64,000 nt of DNA, from NCBI GenBank assembly GCA_001316125.1, contig BBCS01000001.1:496001-560000 (forward strand), given 5' to 3'. How positions within the stretch are numbered: the stretch's first letter is position 1; each line of letters begins with the position of its first letter. Under the pieces are notes generated by a model. That model ran no database searches. It was not told where the DNA came from and worked only from the letters and a program-made list of their open reading frames with translations. This DNA is from Vulcanisaeta distributa JCM 11213. GTDB taxonomy: Archaea > Thermoproteota > Thermoprotei > Thermoproteales > Thermocladiaceae. The position numbers were made by a program, and so were the translations under genes. This document shows positions 32,853 to 43,611 of the stretch, in pieces.

Positions 32853-32925
32853 GGTTTCCCTAGATTGATTACTCCCCCATGCGTAGACTTTAAATTACCA
32901 TTTAAATTTAAGTGTTTTGCCAAGT

Positions 32926-33354
32926 ATGTCTGGAGTATCGTTTAAGGCCGTGGGCATAAGGTTCGATTACCTACATGCTGAACGCCTTCAATTAATACCA
33001 CCTCAAACACAGGTCGCATTTAACGTTAACCTCGTCATAGGTCCCAACGCGGTGGTCAGGGGGGGTGACATCGTTGAAATACCATTCTCACTAGCCGCAA
33101 GCTCAAACCCATCAATAGTTAACATATCGATTAGAGGTGCGTTAATTATCCAGGGCGACCCGAGGCAAGTTGAGGATATTGCTAAATCCGTAAACTCAGG
33201 TAAATCTCCACAAATTATTCAAATGATGATTGGGCAATACGTATTCTTCGAAGTAAACCTGCTACTTAAGGAATTGGGTATTCCACCTGCGATGCCTATT
33301 GCACCTTTACCACAACAACAAAGGCAGGGCGAGGGTACAACAATGTATGCTTAA
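32926..33354 (+). CDS. Hypothetical beta-rich protein
   Basis: 142 residues from ATG 32926. Consecutive beta strands (GIRFDYLHAERLQLI, QVAFNVNLVIGPNAV, VNISIRGALIIQG) followed by a helix (RQVEDIAKSV) and a Pro/Gln-rich tail. The layout resembles the SecB-like chaperone fold, but this is only an impression. Its stop codon and the convergent priL stop share the same TTAA. Confidence 0.5.
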   Translation: MSGVSFKAVGIRFDYLHAERLQLIPPQTQVAFNVNLVIGPNAVVRGGDIVEIPFSLAASSNPSIVNISIRGALIIQGDPRQVEDIAKSVNSGKSPQIIQMMIGQYVFFEVNLLLKELGIPPAMPIAPLPQQQRQGEGTTMYA

Positions 33355-34474
33355 CCCTGGGCCTGCTGCATTGACTGATACTTCTTAATTGCCTTAGCCG
33401 TATATTGAAGTGGGTTCTTAACACCGCATCCAAGGTTAGTTGGGCATAGGCCAAGGCTATTCATTTCCTGGCAGGATGGGGGGGCATGTAGAACTTACGC
33501 CCACCCCCCCTCAACCCAGCTATATGCTCAACCTGGTACCTAGTTTTCTTCTCGTCGAAGTCAGCCACGGTCTTAAATAGATTAACGACCTCCTCAACAC
33601 AGTCCTCTACGGGCTTACCCTCAAGGTCATGGCATCTCCTGAGCATGTACGCGGCTACAGCAAACCTAGCCTGGTGACTTGGGTTACCTCCAGACTTAAT
33701 CTCATTAATTATTGCCTCCATACACGGTGGCGTTAATCCGGTTATTTGAACTTTGACCTTAGCCGTAAACCCAGATCTATATTCCATAAGTTCCTTCATA
33801 CCGCCGAGCGCATCAATCAATGGCTTCGTCTCATCAAGATTCTCATGCGCCTTACTTATTAACTCAAGAACCTTTTTCTCAACAGTCTCCTCCACAAGCC
33901 TAACAAGGTCCTTATACGTCATCAATACCCAACCCTTGAGTAGATACCTATTAACTAGCTTCCAGTAGGGGGGGTCGTTCTTGGGCATAAATTTCAGGTA
34001 ATCCCAAACCCTAACACCAACATCAAACGCCAGTGCTAGGCTCTCATTATAAATATCAAGGTCTCTAAGTCTCATGGCGTTAATACCGAACTCCTTAGCA
34101 ATGTATATCACGCAGTCGGGATCCTCAAGCGCCAACTTACCAGAAAACCTCTTACTCTCAACATCCGCGAACCTCCTCCATAGCGACTTATCCAGGTGCG
34201 CCGCAAGTACTATGGCTATGTAATGAGCCAGTAATTCATCCTCACCGAGGTCAGGATCATCAGTTATTGAATTTTTCAGGATAGCCTCACTGAGTATTTC
34301 GTAAGCCCGCTGAAGTAATTGCCTACCTACTACTGAATTTGCAAGGTCGTTAATGTATATCCCCCTCTCACTCGTTATTTCCCTGAACCTAGTAAGCCCC
34401 CCCTCCTTACTAAATGGATACTTCACTATGAAACTTACGAAATCACTTAAACACCTAAGCACTAAAGTCACCAA
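33351..34474 (-). CDS. priL: DNA primase large subunit PriL
   Basis: About 375 residues, one frameshift. The helical N-terminal domain is followed by GLTPPCMEAIINEI (first Fe-S Cys) and QARFAVAAYMLRRC. At the C7 run 33478-33484 the printed frame ends FYMPPHPARK; with 5 (or 8) C it continues PSCQEMNSLGLCPTNLGCG, supplying the other three [4Fe-4S] Cys, and stops at 33351. The G7 run at 33504 gives LRGGGRK where one Gly fewer matches the family spacing. Essential for primer synthesis with PriS. Confidence 0.88.
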
Positions 34475-34542
34475 ATTAATAATCGCATGTGAATATATAA
34501 AGAAAACAAGCTAATGCCCAATGTATTATTAGGAACCTTAAG

Positions 34543-35280
34543 TCACATGCTATGTAGTTTATCCATTATCAATGCCTTGCCCAGGTCATGAATACTGCTA
34601 ATCTTTATGAATAGGCCGCCGCCAATCTTCGAAAGTCTCATCAGCAACTCATCATCACTATTCTCACCAATGGCTATGGTAGATATTGTCGTGCCACTCC
34701 TCCTAAGCCTAACGGCTTCTTTAATACACATGCTTGAGTTAACAGTCCTACCATCAGTTACACAAATCACATGCTTAGAATTACTCCTGGACCTAGTCAA
34801 CACTTCCCTGGACCTTTCAAGGGCGTTGGCCAGGTTTGTACCACCACCCGCATATACATACTTAAGCATGTAATTCATTTGCTGCCAATACCTCCTAACC
34901 TGGTGCAGTCCCCATAGTACGTCAGCCCTGAAGTTGAATAATACCATCGCTAGCCTATCATTTGTCTTTGATAGGAACTGAATGTACTGCGCCACCGCAT
35001 CCTTGGCAATTTCTATCTTGGGCATACCATTACTAAGCTCCCTCATACTCCCCCCCGAAACGTCTAGGCATAGTACTATGTCTATCGTCTTTACATTCGC
35101 ATACTCCTTAACCACGATGTCCTTATTCGTGAATAATTTATGCATCATGGACTTCCTACTCAGGTTCATAGCCGTCTTCTGCAGGTCGACGTCGAAGTAA
35201 TTATCGCCGATCTTATACTCCCTAACACTGACTACGTACGTTGGGTACTTGTCAATATCTGTGAACCTAACAACCTTTAC
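34543..35280 (-). CDS. VWA-domain protein (MoxR partner)
   Basis: About 235-245 residues. The MIDAS motif appears as DVSGGSMRE where the canonical motif is DxSxS (DVSGSM); the extra Gly comes from the G7 run at 35050-35056. Other MIDAS parts are the GGGTNLANAL Thr and VTDGRTVNS Asp. Upstream residues in frame (VVRFTDIDKYPTYVVSVREYKIG) extend to the end of the preceding gene, but no clear start codon is seen there, so the start is approximate. Last gene of a MoxR/linker/VWA module. Confidence 0.75.
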   Translation of the reverse strand, partial: VKVVRFTDIDKYPTYVVSVREYKIGDNYFDVDLQKTAMNLSRKSMMHKLFTNKDIVVKEYANVKTIDIVLCLDVSGGSMRELSNGMPKIEIAKDAVAQYIQFLSKTNDRLAMVLFNFRADVLWGLHQVRRYWQQMNYMLKYVYAGGGTNLANALERSREVLTRSRSNSKHVICVTDGRTVNSSMCIKEAVRLRRSGTTISTIAIGENSDDELLMRLSKIGGGLFIKISSIHDLGKALIMDKLHSM

Positions 35281-36074
35281 CTGCCCATACCACTCATCGC
35301 ATTCCTAACCACATTCCTCAAAGCCTCAAACATCCTCTCCCCATCCCTACTCCTCCTGAAGTCTGTGGGTAGTAAGCCATAATTCCTGAGATATGGCTCC
35401 ATCTTCCTGAGGACCTTAGCCTTCTCCACGATGTTTGCGTATGGGTCAATGAACATGTTTATTAATTGGGCTAAGTTTAGGAAGTTAACAGTACCAACAC
35501 CACCATACAGTATCTCGTATATCGTTGATATTATTGAGTCGAGCTTTGCATCCTTGCTATGCTCATTGACATTGGCAATTAATGACCTGCTCATTGGTAA
35601 CTCCTGACTCTCCTCAGCACTATACTCAGCACCAAATCCACCACCGATATTACCCGCGCCCTTCTCATAATCACCCCCCCTCTCCATATTCTCACCCTCA
35701 GTAACCTCACCAACATTATTAACGTTGAATCCGGCAACCTGCTGTGTTGAAGCTTCCTCAGTCTCCTCCTGCATTCTCTCAACATCCTCAAAGGCCCTTT
35801 CAAATGCCTCCTCAAGAACCCTCTTCTTATCATCTGGGTTCGAGGTCTCTACCGATAAGTATAGGTTTTCAATGCCGACCCTAATGACTGTCTCCTTAAA
35901 CTTATCATAATCAACACCACCCTCAATTATTATCCTCATCATTATGTCATTAGCGGCAGCCTCAAAACTCCTCACCGAGCCAGGCCTAACAACCCTTGAA
36001 TCCTCCTGTAAATACTCATAAACCTTGCTAAGCACCCTCGTAACTATTTGTGCTGGGTCAATACTCGTGCTCAA
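35277..36074 (-). CDS. Acidic helical linker protein of the MoxR/VWA module
   Basis: 265 residues, intact. Helical N-terminal third (IVTRVLSKVYEYLQEDS), a low-complexity acidic, Gly-rich centre (residues about 105-160: MQEETEEAS..., ENMERGGDYEKGAGNIGGGFG), then a helical C-terminus (DSIISTIYEILYGG, DFRRSRDGERMFEALRN). The position between a MoxR ATPase and a VWA protein suggests an adaptor or the N-terminal half of a CoxE-type protein. Function not known. Confidence 0.6.
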   Translation of the reverse strand: MSTSIDPAQIVTRVLSKVYEYLQEDSRVVRPGSVRSFEAAANDIMMRIIIEGGVDYDKFKETVIRVGIENLYLSVETSNPDDKKRVLEEAFERAFEDVERMQEETEEASTQQVAGFNVNNVGEVTEGENMERGGDYEKGAGNIGGGFGAEYSAEESQELPMSRSLIANVNEHSKDAKLDSIISTIYEILYGGVGTVNFLNLAQLINMFIDPYANIVEKAKVLRKMEPYLRNYGLLPTDFRRSRDGERMFEALRNVVRNAMSGMGR

Positions 36075-36154
36075 GTCTTAACCCCACTATGGATAATGTG
36101 CGCCATATTAAATAACTTACCCATCTAATTACTTATGCCTGTTCATATTAATGC

Positions 36155-37156
36155 TCATCTCCTTGAATATCTCCTATACATCATCACAGCCTCGTCAAAC
36201 TTACGTGCAAGGTAATCCTTCTTCTCAGTCTCACTGGCAAAGTTACCACGCACGACATTAACCATGTTACTAATGATCTCCCTCTTCAAGTCATTTAATG
36301 AGACCTCCCTACCCTCAAGCCAGGCCCTGGACATAGCCGTGGTAATTGCATAAATTGCAGACCTAATACTTGGACCCACCTCAATATTGCTATCCTGGGC
36401 GACTAACGTCATGAATGTCGCCGTAACCTCCGTTAATGCGTCCGGAGCCTTAAGGCCTAGGTGCTCCATATATAGGCTACTCTTCCAGGAAAGTATTGAC
36501 TTGAGTAGGTCCTTGTCTGGGTATGGTATTTCCACAACCTTCATCCTATCAGCCAATGCCTCACTAAGCTCGTAAACACCTGAGTACTCAGCTGGGTTTG
36601 ACGTTGCTATTACGAGGAAGTCACTCCTTATCTTAAAGCCCCTTATAAACACGTAATGCTCCTGTAGGACCTGAAGCAGTGCTGCCTGGCTGTATGGATT
36701 TAACCTATTTATCTCATCAAGTATTAATATACCGCCATGAGCCATTACGAGAGGGCCCGGTATGTAAGCCAGTGGATGGTCAAGCCCTGCCTGCAGGGCT
36801 ACGGCTATATCAATATCTCCCGTTAATTCCGTCGCCGTCATGTGGCTATGGCACGCAACCTCAATGTATGGGGGGGCTCAGATATATGCAGTATTTCAGC
36901 CAGGGTCTCCGCTAATGTGGTTTTCCCTATACCCACGGGACCCATTATTAATACATGCCTACCACGCAAGGCTGCTTAGCACGTCCATCGCAATATCGTT
37001 CAACCCCTTAAGCTCCCTCTCCAACTCCGTGAGTATCTTCTTAACGCCCTTCGTTCTTATTGCATCCGCGATCAATTTATTAACCTGGATCTCCTCCCTC
37101 TTAACCAGGTCTGATAACCTCGGTAGTAATGCCATCAATTCCTTGCCTGATGCCAT
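36155..37156 (-). CDS. MoxR-family AAA+ ATPase, two frameshifts
   Basis: About 333 residues. After a helical start (KELMALLPRLSDLVKREEI) the frame shifts near 36968; Walker A is GPVGIGKTTLAETLAEIL. A second shift at the C7 run 36870-36876 (EPPYIEVACHSHMTA needs 5 or 8) leads to GGILILDEINRLNP (Walker B), IATSNPAEYSG (sensor 1), ALADRMKVVEIPYP and a C-terminal lid. MoxR ATPases work with VWA proteins in metal-centre insertion or protein-complex assembly; here the VWA gene is two genes downstream. Confidence 0.82.
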
Positions 37157-37224
37157 TCAGTACAAACGCAGTTCTTGAGCTTTAAATTTTTAGTGCTACA
37201 TCGTTTTAACTAATTTGCCTCTGC

Positions 37225-37598
37225 ATGAGGAGAAAGGTATTAATATGCTTAATCAATAACGCCTTAGTCGTTTCGAAAAAGGTGGTTTTAGTGAGGTATG
37301 GTTACTCAGATGAGGAAGATCTAAACGAATATGAATTAAAGCGGGAAATAAAGGACCCAAAGCAACGATGGATCGTCAGGATAATAAGATCAATGAAGGA
37401 CTACTACAAGAAATGCCCGTACTATGACACAAAGTCTGGCGACTGCTTCATATTATTTAATACCGAGGATCATAGGTGCCCAAGAGTAGGTACGAGGGAT
37501 GCCCAATACTTGAGGCATTCTTAGCGAGTAGATATGATGAACTTAAGAAAAAAGGTAAGCCAATACCGTACGACTTCAGGGATTTGGCGCTGTATTAA
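37225..37598 (+). CDS. Cys-rich conserved-looking small protein, one frameshift
   Basis: About 124 residues. Helical basic N-terminus (LKREIKDPKQRWIVRIIRSMKDYYKK), then four Cys: CPYYDTKSGDC and CPRVG...GCP, a likely Zn or Fe-S site. As printed the frame is lost near 37486; the next frame restores YEGCPILEAFLASRYDELKKKG and ends at 37598. I do not know the family; the Cys spacing suggests metal binding. Confidence 0.55.
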
Positions 37599-37670
37599 GG
37601 GTTATCCTGCATATTCCTAATCCTATTGAGTAATCAAGCTTAAATAATTACGTAATTAATAATTATACCC

Positions 37671-38991
37671 GTGGAAATACAGTCAGTAGGACCCAATGAA
37701 TTTCTAAGTATTGATGGCCCAGCGAGTATTAGAATAATTGATGGTAAACTCTACGTGCTAGGTGCTGAGTATGGTCCTGGTAATTCATTCACCGTCATGA
37801 GGGTAGAAGGATAATCGCAAAGTCACTTAGTGAAAGTAAAATAGACGTTGTGCTTGGTCCTGAGGGAAAGATAGAAAAAATAGATGGAACCAACGAGGTA
37901 ATTGACGCATGGGATAATGTATTATCTACCATACAGCTAAGGAACTCCATTATAGCGGTGCTTGGCGCCATGGATGTGGGAAAAACAACGGTAACAACAA
38001 TACTCGTTAATAAGGGCGTGAAAGAAGGACTTAAGGTTGGTGTTATTGATGGTGATCCAGGTCAAAATGACGTTGGACCACCAACTACGGTATCAGCATC
38101 GGTGGCTACAAACTTCATAACGCATTTAACGCAATTGAGAAATTTAAGGTCAATATTCGTGAAAACGACGAGTATAGAGTATGTGTGGGATTACGTATTG
38201 AACGCCATTTCAAAGTTAGTTAATGAACTTAAGTATAATTATAACGTTGATACTATAGTAATAAATACGGATGGTTGGGTCTCGGAGCCGGGTGCCGTAA
38301 AGTTTAAGCTTGAGATGATTAGGCGTGCGAACATAAGTCATGCCATCGTTATTAGGCGTGGCGATGAAGTAAATGAATTACTTAAAGAATTGACTAATGC
38401 CATTAAGAATACAATTATATTACCATCACCTCCCAATGCCAGGATTAGGGATAGAGATGATAGGAAGATACGGAGAGAAATGGGCTATAGTAAGTACCTA
38501 ATGCCTCCAGGGAATTAAGCATTAGCCTTAGGGAAAAGCCCATTGTGAATTTACCATTATTCAACGGGTTAAGGTATGATAATTATATTACGAAGTTAAT
38601 TCAAAGGAGTCTCAACATATCAATACATTATATTGAGCAGTGGGGGGGAGGGGGGGTTGCCGTGGCCATAGGCAATGTTAAGGAATTTCAGATTAAGAAT
38701 CTTGGTGATGTTAGTATAGCAATACTACCAATAAATTGGGAGAGAGGTCTACTCGTGGCATTGGAGGATAAGAATAATTATCTGTTATCGTTGGGTGTGT
38801 TGCGGAAAATATACTATAACACTGGCAAGGCCGTGATATCAATACCCAAGTCCTTTAATAATGAGGACCTGGTCGACCATATTAGGCTTGGTATGATCAG
38901 GGTTAATGACAATTATGAGGAGGTTGAGAAGACGCTTTATATTAATAAAATTGAATCACTGCTGTCCTCACAAAATATCCTTAGAAGGTAA
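37671..38991 (+). CDS. Clp1/Grc3-type polynucleotide 5'-kinase, frameshifted
   Basis: About 440 residues from GTG 37671. N-terminal beta domain, then Walker A GAMDVGKTTVTT and the family-defining DGDPGQNDVGPP loop, followed by TDGWVSEPGA. Frames shift near 37803 and 38515, and the C-terminal domain (PLFNGLRYDNYITKL) continues to 38991. Two adjacent G7 runs (38642-38658) encode QWGGGGVAV in frame. Archaeal homologs phosphorylate RNA 5'-OH ends, with a role in RNA processing. Confidence 0.75.
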
Positions 38992-39057
38992 TAATTAGGA
39001 CTAATATTTAATTATTTGGGAAAGGTATTTTTAGGTAAGATTTTATTAATTATTAGT

Positions 39058-39336
39058 ATGGTAAATAAGGTGATTAAGAGGGATGGTTCTGAGGAGGACT
39101 TCATAATTGAGAAGGTTATAGTCAGCATACTTAAGACGGGCGCACCGATTGATGTTGCTAGGAGGATTGCCAGGAAGGTTGAGTGTCAGTTCATGGATGT
39201 TGATAAGGTCACGGCTAAGGACCTAACTAAGGCTATATTAACTGAGCTTAAGAAGGTTAATGAGGAGTGGTACAGAAATTGGATAGTCTTCGATAGGGCT
39301 GTAAAACGTAGACTGACTGAGAAGGAACTTGAATAG
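39058..39336 (+). CDS. ATP-cone domain protein
   Basis: 92 residues from ATG 39058. VIKRDGSEEDFIIEKVIVSILKTGAP is the ATP-cone signature (nucleotide-sensing domain of NrdR and class I/III ribonucleotide reductases); the rest is a helical pair ending VFDRAVKRRLTEKELE. A stand-alone ATP-cone may act as a nucleotide-dependent regulator. Intact. Confidence 0.7.
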   Translation: MVNKVIKRDGSEEDFIIEKVIVSILKTGAPIDVARRIARKVECQFMDVDKVTAKDLTKAILTELKKVNEEWYRNWIVFDRAVKRRLTEKELE

Positions 39337-39369
39337 CATTCTCGACTCGATAAATGGTCAAATTCATCA

Positions 39370-39692
39370 TTATTTTTTACTCCTACCCTTTCCCCCCCTC
39401 TCCTCTTTTTCCTTTTCGTAACTTCTCTCTTAGGTCTTAGACTATTTTCGTAAATCATATTTATTAGGATGATAAATATTGTTGCGACAATCATAACCAT
39501 GATGACCCAGGGAATAATACCAAGCATTAATGGCCCCAACGTACCTGATGCATATAACTGATTAATACTTATCGAGCCCGATGGCACAAATGTATAGCCA
39601 TGCTTAATCAATACTATGAAGTATACCGCTAATCCTATCATTATACCCGCATAGGCTGCATTTGCATATTTAACGATACTTCCAAGGTTCAT
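39370..39692 (-). CDS. Small two-helix membrane protein with basic tail
   Basis: Two membrane helices (AGIMIGLAVYFIVLI and GIIPWVIMVMIVATIFIILINMIY) and a Lys/Arg tail. At the C7 run 39391-39397 the printed frame continues into DNA of the convergent ATP-cone gene; with 5 or 8 C the tail becomes KRRGG(G)KGRSKK and stops at 39370, leaving no overlap. I prefer the second reading. Function unknown. Confidence 0.55.
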
Positions 39693-39781
39693 CAGATATA
39701 TCGCGAATAAACGCTTTTAAAAGTGCTCTCTCCCTCATTAACCGTAGGGATGCGTAGGATCGTTTACCTGGTAGGCACCTA

Positions 39782-40327
39782 ATGCTTAAGTCGAAATACC
39801 TGGATAAGCTGAGTAATGGTAGATTCACGACAATTAGGCTTGGCATCATTAGGCCGAAGTATAGGGAGGTGTTTATCCACAGTGGTGGTATGGTGGTTGC
39901 TAAAGCACGCATAGTTAATGTGCTGTATAAGAGGATTTCGGAATTGACAGATGAGGATGCAATCACAGATGGCTTCACCAGCCGTGAAGCATTAATCGAT
40001 GAGTTAAAGAGCATTTATGGCAGTATTACCAATAATGACTGGGTCACGATACTCACGCTGGAGGTTACTAGAGTAATTGGTCGTAGAGATGATGGTTCAG
40101 TTGGGCTTAGCCCCCCCGTCGATATAGCCAGACTGGCGCTTAGGTATAATGTACCAATGAGTGAGGAAGAGAGGAGAGTATTACAGGAATTAGTTAATGA
40201 AGGGAGTGTTCGTAAGGCGGCGGTTAAGTTATTCAATTCCCTCAGGGGGGGTAGGGTCGTGATTAGAAAGGTTGTTAGAAGGGTGCTTAAGCACCTCATT
40301 CGCATGGGTATTATAACGGATTATTGA
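39782..40327 (+). CDS. ASCH-domain RNA-binding protein
   Basis: 181 residues, intact. The first 110 residues form an ASCH fold: KYLDKLSNGRFTTIRLG, VFIHSGGMVVAKARIVNVLYKRISEL, and GFTSREALIDELKSIYG with the usual GF-x-S motif. The last 60 residues are a basic helical domain ([16 protein letters not shown]) that may be a winged helix. ASCH domains bind RNA. Overlaps the convergent ileS stop by 7 bases. Confidence 0.75.
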   Translation: MLKSKYLDKLSNGRFTTIRLGIIRPKYREVFIHSGGMVVAKARIVNVLYKRISELTDEDAITDGFTSREALIDELKSIYGSITNNDWVTILTLEVTRVIGRRDDGSVGLSPPVDIARLALRYNVPMSEEERRVLQELVNEGSVRKAAVKLFNSLRGGRVVIRKVVRRVLKHLIRMGIITDY

Positions 40328-43300
40328 GTAGTGCGTTCTATCCCTATCCTAACCTTCATATCCTCAATGTCCCAGTCCATGGCGAAGGCGCTTGTCGGCG
40401 CATTACCAATGATGACGTCTACAGCCCTAACCTCATTCGTTATGTAGTCCATGAACTCCTTAATGGCTGCCAGTAAATCGTCATTGCCCGTATTCACGTA
40501 TACCCTGATCCTCTCATCAACCTTTAGATTAGCCTTAGCCCTCATTGTTTGTATACGCCTGACAACTTCCCTGGCCAGGGCTTCGTAATAAAGCTTCCTA
40601 TCCATGACCTTACTGAGACATATCTCGTAACCCCCCCTTCCTTGAGCCCTAACATACTCATCCTCATTGCATTGACCAATCTCGCTCACAAACTCCACCT
40701 CCTTAACATTGGCTAGGTACTCAAGCAGGTGCTTCACCTGTTTCAGCATTTCTAGGTTATTGGATTTTTCAACTTTAATTACCGCCCTTGCCAGGGGGCC
40801 ACCTAAGCTTAACCTTTATCCTATTCCTCATCTCCGCTATGTCTGAGAACATGGCAAATAGTAAGTCAAAGGCCCCCCCCTCCAACTTCTCATCTATGTA
40901 CCTCTCATTCACCTGAGGTAATAACGTTAAGTGCACACTCTCCGCTTCATTCCTCTCAAACTTCCTAACAAATGCATTCCAAAGATACTCGGTTATATGT
41001 GGCACTAAGGCTGAGCCCATTATTAAGGCTCCCTTAATCACATGGTAAAGTACGGCATACGCCGCGTACTTATCCTCCTACTCTCCTCAGTCCAAACCCT
41101 GCGCCTAATCAGCCTGATATAGCCGTGACTCAAATCATCAACAACTAGGCTAACCCACTCCCTGGCAGCCATGTGAAGCTCCATGTTATCCATGTAACCA
41201 ATAAACCTACGTAACCTACTATAGAACCTACTGAGCAACCACCTATCCTCAATTAACCCCCCCTTACTAATTAAATCCTCAAGCCTATGCACGGCTGGGT
41301 CAAACCTGTCAAGGGTCATGTAGGTATCTGCGAATTTAACCACATTCCAAAGTATTGAAAGTATGCTTCTTGTCTCGGCGATCTCGTCTGGGTCAACCGA
41401 CATTGTATCCCAGGGGGGCAGACTTTATGAGTAGGTAAAGCCTCGTTGGGTCAGCACCCCCACTTATTGAATAAGTCCTCGGCCCAAACCACGTTGCCCT
41501 TAGACTTACTCATCTTCTGACCATACTTATCAACAACGTGACCACTAATTAATATGGACTTATAGGGCGCCCTGCCCATCCATAGTACTGACGTGACAAG
41601 CAGCGAGTAAAACCAACCCCCCTGGTCTGATCTATTGCCTCTGTAACCCAGTCATACGGATATAACCTATTGAATAACTCCTTATTTCTAAGCCCATCAA
41701 CACTTGCAATCCAGGCAACACCGCTGTCCATCCACACATCAACAACGAATGGCTCCCTAACCCATTCCTTACAGTCCTCGGTCTCTATCTTCACCATGTC
41801 AATCCACGGCCTATGAACAAGCATCTCACTTGGTACATTGGGTATGAACTTAGCGTACTTCCTTAACTCATCCAGCGAACCTATGACGAGGACTTTACTT
41901 GGGTCATCCTTACAACGCCAAACAGGTAATGGCGTACCCCCCCAAACCCTACTTCTCGATATTGTCCAATCCCTGGCGTTGGCAACCCAGTTATCAAACT
42001 ATCCCTCAGGAAGTCCGGGTATATCTTCACCTTCTTAAGCTCCTCAACCAGCTTATCCCTGTATGCTGATACCCTAATGAACCACTGCCTATCAGACCTA
42101 TAAATCAACGGCGTACCGCACCTCCAACAATGTGGGTACGCATGCACTATCGTCTCGTAATGAAGTAGTAAGCCTCTCTCCTTCAAATCCTTAATTACTT
42201 CCTGGGAAACATCAAGCCAATACTTGCCCTTAAATTCGCCACCATTTTCATTGAATATCCCATTTATCTCCACGGAGTTCGTGATTGGCAAGCCATACTT
42301 CTTAGCCGTCTCAAAGTCCTCAGGGCCATGGGCAGGGGGGGCTATGTGGACCAGCCCAGTACCCTCCTCAAGCGTTACAAAGTCCGCAAGAACCACGTAA
42401 TGAGCCCTCTTAATATGACTTGCATGTATTGGTACCCTCTCCATGTATATATGCCTATACCTAGTCCCAGCCAATTCTGAACCCTTAACAACCCTAACAA
42501 TTTCATAATCCTTAATTCCAAATTTCTCCATTAACTTAGGCACAAGGGGGGGTTCAGCGAGCCATAGATACTCCGTGGTATTATTAATATTGACTTTAAC
42601 CAATGCGTAGTTAAAGTTGGGATTAACGGCCACAGCCTCATTATCAATTAGCGTCCAAGGCGTTGTGGTCCAAATAACAAGGTACGTATTGCCTGCGCTC
42701 AACGGGGGGGAATTTAACATATATTGACGGGTCCTCCCTATCCTCATAGCCCTGGTCAACCTCTGCATCACTAAGGGCTGTTTCGCACCTTGGGCAGAAT
42801 GGTAGCACCCTATAATCCTCAAATAGCAATCCCTTCTCCCAGGCATCCTTTAGGAAGGCCCAAACATGCTCTATGTAGTACGGCTTCCTAGTCTCATAAG
42901 CCTTATCAAGTCTAACCATAGACCAAGCCTCCTCGTACCAACCTCCCTCCACCTTTCAAGGTAGTAATCAACCAGTGAGTTACACTCAAGGCTGAATTTA
43001 TCATAACCGACCTTCTCAATATCCTTCTTAGTCCTAAGCCAAGCTTCTTCTCAACCTCAATTTCCACCGGCAAACCCTGCTCATCCCAACCACCCTGGCC
43101 CAAACCCTATAACCAAGTAGCCTATGGTATCTGAGAACAACGTCCTTATACGTCCTACCCCTAATATGGCCAACATGTGGGAAGCCATTAGTTGTTGGTG
43201 GACCCTCGAGGAATGTATACCACTTATTAGCATTTACAGGGCCTTCATGCCACTTACCCTCAATGTTCGCCTCATGCCAATACTGCCTAACCACCTCCTC

Positions 43301-43393
43301 GATCCTTTTTACATCGAATTGAGTCTCCAGGGTGAAGCGTGAATCAATAACGGACACCCACCATAAACTATATTGAGTATTTAAAAATTTCAC
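40321..43393 (-). CDS. ileS: Isoleucyl-tRNA synthetase, frameshifted about nine times
   Basis: About 1015 residues. HIGH-type motif is [12 protein letters not shown], followed by [26 protein letters not shown] and a [11 protein letters not shown] motif lie in the CP1 editing domain; KMSKSKGN is at about 41490; KSAPWDT and RFYSRLRRF follow. Frames break near 43095, 42950, 42700, 42010, 41830, 41590, 41440, 41040 and 40760. The motif HIAPPAHG has one Pro more than the family (APAHG), from the C7 run at 42339. The start may be the GTG near 43357. An essential gene in this state argues for sequence error. Confidence 0.88.
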
Positions 43394-43611
43394 GCAATGG
43401 CACTACCATAGACCTTCAGTAGCTCATTTACGACACCTCCCGCAAGTATCATGTAGGCGCTTAATGGTACACCGACATTTTCAGTCAGTAAGTGAACCAG
43501 CGCCTCAGCATAGAAGGCCGCCGTTAATGCCGAGAGCTTACCAAGGACACTCACCAACTGGGTCACTGGCTTATTCTCCCTGCTAATTATTGACACAGCT
43601 AATGAGCTCAA
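43390..43611 (-). CDS. Small hydrophobic hypothetical protein
   Basis: 73 residues, beginning with a TTG directly after, and in the same frame as, the stop codon of the preceding gene. It has a helical, Ala/Leu-rich body (QLVSVLGKLSALTAAFYAEALVHLL) and a hydrophobic C-terminus (YMILAGGVVNELLKVYGS). It may be the C-terminal domain of the preceding gene separated by a stop, or a separate gene. Confidence 0.4.
   Translation of the reverse strand: MSSLAVSIISRENKPVTQLVSVLGKLSALTAAFYAEALVHLLTENVGVPLSAYMILAGGVVNELLKVYGSAIA

Noticed and set aside
39670..40014. Minus-strand ORF of 114 codons opposite the ASCH gene
   Set aside because: Shadow of the clear ASCH-domain reading frame on the plus strand.
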